Virus record (IMG/VR): IMGVR_UViG_3300008110_001031
Coordinates: 1-22,666 of that record
Direction: 5' to 3' (one strand)
From: a virus
Length of the DNA stretch: 22,666 nucleotides
In this document: piece after piece, positions 22,151 through 22,666 of the stretch
Position numbering within the stretch: the stretch's first letter is position 1
Layout of the letters: each line of letters begins with the position of its first letter
The notes under the pieces: model-generated
The model's input: the letters and a program-made list of their open reading frames with translations, nothing else
Database searches by the model: none
What the model was told of the DNA's origin: nothing
Position numbers and translations under genes: made by a program

Positions 22151-22666
22151 TTACAAAGACAAGAGCATATCCAACAATTCTTGTTGAGGAAACATATCCA
22201 CCTTGTCTTTTCTTACATTTGTGTGAGACCATAATCCTCTAGTATTTTCTACCAGGGTTGGGTCATAAAGATCAAAGGCATCTGCACCCTTACTTTTAAT
22301 AAGTGGTACAAGACCCTTGTGAACATCTACAAGATCTCGATTAGCCAGGTAGAGAATTAGTTTCTTCAGAGCCTCTATTTGTTTATCTGAATACGCGTGC
22401 CAAAACTGGTGTCCTCTAAAAGGCTTAGTCAATTTTGTAATTTGACTTTTATGAGCCTGAACATTTACATAAGTTTTACCATTGGTAATCGCACCAAAGT
22501 TGCACACTTCTATTCCTGTGCTACATCTGTGCATTACATTATTACCGGTACCTAGGTGCCAAGCATAATTACCTTTAGGAAAAGCTTGAACTATAACACC
22601 ATCGTGTTTGTTATCATCTCCTTTTACAGATTGTCCCCCTAGTACAAACTCAGTAGCAATTGTCCC
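22151..22666 (-). CDS. N-acetylmuramoyl-L-alanine amidase (endolysin), partial at the window edge
   Basis: The frame is open from the right edge. The first visible residues are GTIATEFVLGG, so the ATG at 22534 is internal and the gene continues outside the window. Amidase_2-type landmarks are seen: IVQAFPKGNYAWHLGTGNN with the His of the WHLG motif, STGIEVCNFG, and near the end the zinc-ligand region SHTNVRKDKVD. The first zinc His expected upstream is beyond the edge. The sequence between (KPFRGHQFWHAYSDKQIEAL) is typical of large-phage amidases. It cleaves the bond between N-acetylmuramic acid and L-alanine in peptidoglycan. Whether it acts as endolysin or as a virion-associated wall hydrolase is open; it stands next to the fibre genes and far from the holin-like gene. 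Confidence 0.85.
   Translation of the reverse strand, partial: GTIATEFVLGGQSVKGDDNKHDGVIVQAFPKGNYAWHLGTGNNVMHRCSTGIEVCNFGAITNGKTYVNVQAHKSQITKLTKPFRGHQFWHAYSDKQIEALKKLILYLANRDLVDVHKGLVPLIKSKGADAFDLYDPTLVENTRGLWSHTNVRKDKVDMFPQQELLDMLLSL

Noticed and set aside
22151-22534. A complete 127-aa gene starting at the ATG at 22534
   Set aside because: The same frame is open to the window edge with clear amidase sequence (GTIATEFVLGG, AWHLGTGNN), so this Met is internal and the gene is partial.

Overview
The window is a late-gene segment of a large tailed double-stranded DNA phage (Caudoviricetes) that infects Bacteroidota. Every supported gene lies on the minus strand, so transcription runs from the right edge to the left edge. 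The DNA is AT-rich. Starts lack Shine-Dalgarno sequences and are preceded by A/C-rich leaders. Two intergenic regions carry a close match to the Bacteroidota promoter (TTTG or TTG, 20 bases, TATATTTG). The gene set (long portal, T4/P22-type large terminase, HU/IHF-like protein, RecB-like nuclease, small holin-like protein beginning near KYWAPTPKKWRK) resembles crAss-like phages and related large marine or gut podovirus-like phages. Exact placement cannot be settled from this sequence alone.

Layout in the direction of transcription. (1) 22666-22151: a lysis amidase, cut by the window edge. (2) 22097-13423: a virion fibre/adhesin locus of nine closely packed genes. These are small accessory proteins, two fibres sharing one N-terminal module (387 and 440 aa), proteins with NPISG-type N-termini (235 and 1073 aa), and a concanavalin A-like lectin protein (251 aa). 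(3) 13415-12798: two short independent units, a 56-aa gene and a holin-like gene, each ended by an intrinsic terminator. A canonical promoter sits directly between them. (4) 12788-4461: a new promoter followed by a tight, often overlapping operon: a 94-aa protein, a winged-helix-like protein, an HU/IHF-like protein, a Cys-rich zinc-binding protein, a PD-(D/E)XK nuclease, three or four small proteins, the large terminase and the portal. (5) 4455-24: the head-assembly genes (scaffold candidate, major capsid protein candidate, a 341-aa conserved-looking protein, a 65-aa tandem-repeat protein). They are separated by strong RNA hairpins that probably set different expression levels. (6) 21-1: the first seven codons of a further gene.

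In function, the terminase packages DNA through the portal into a shell built by the scaffold and capsid proteins. The fibre locus provides host attachment. The holin-like protein and the amidase provide lysis. The least expected features are regulatory: an exact 12-base leader at a fixed 2-base distance from three start codons, a GC-rich multi-hairpin element after the capsid gene, and a terminator-promoter-gene-terminator-promoter arrangement around the holin. No intergenic stretch exceeds about 140 bases.
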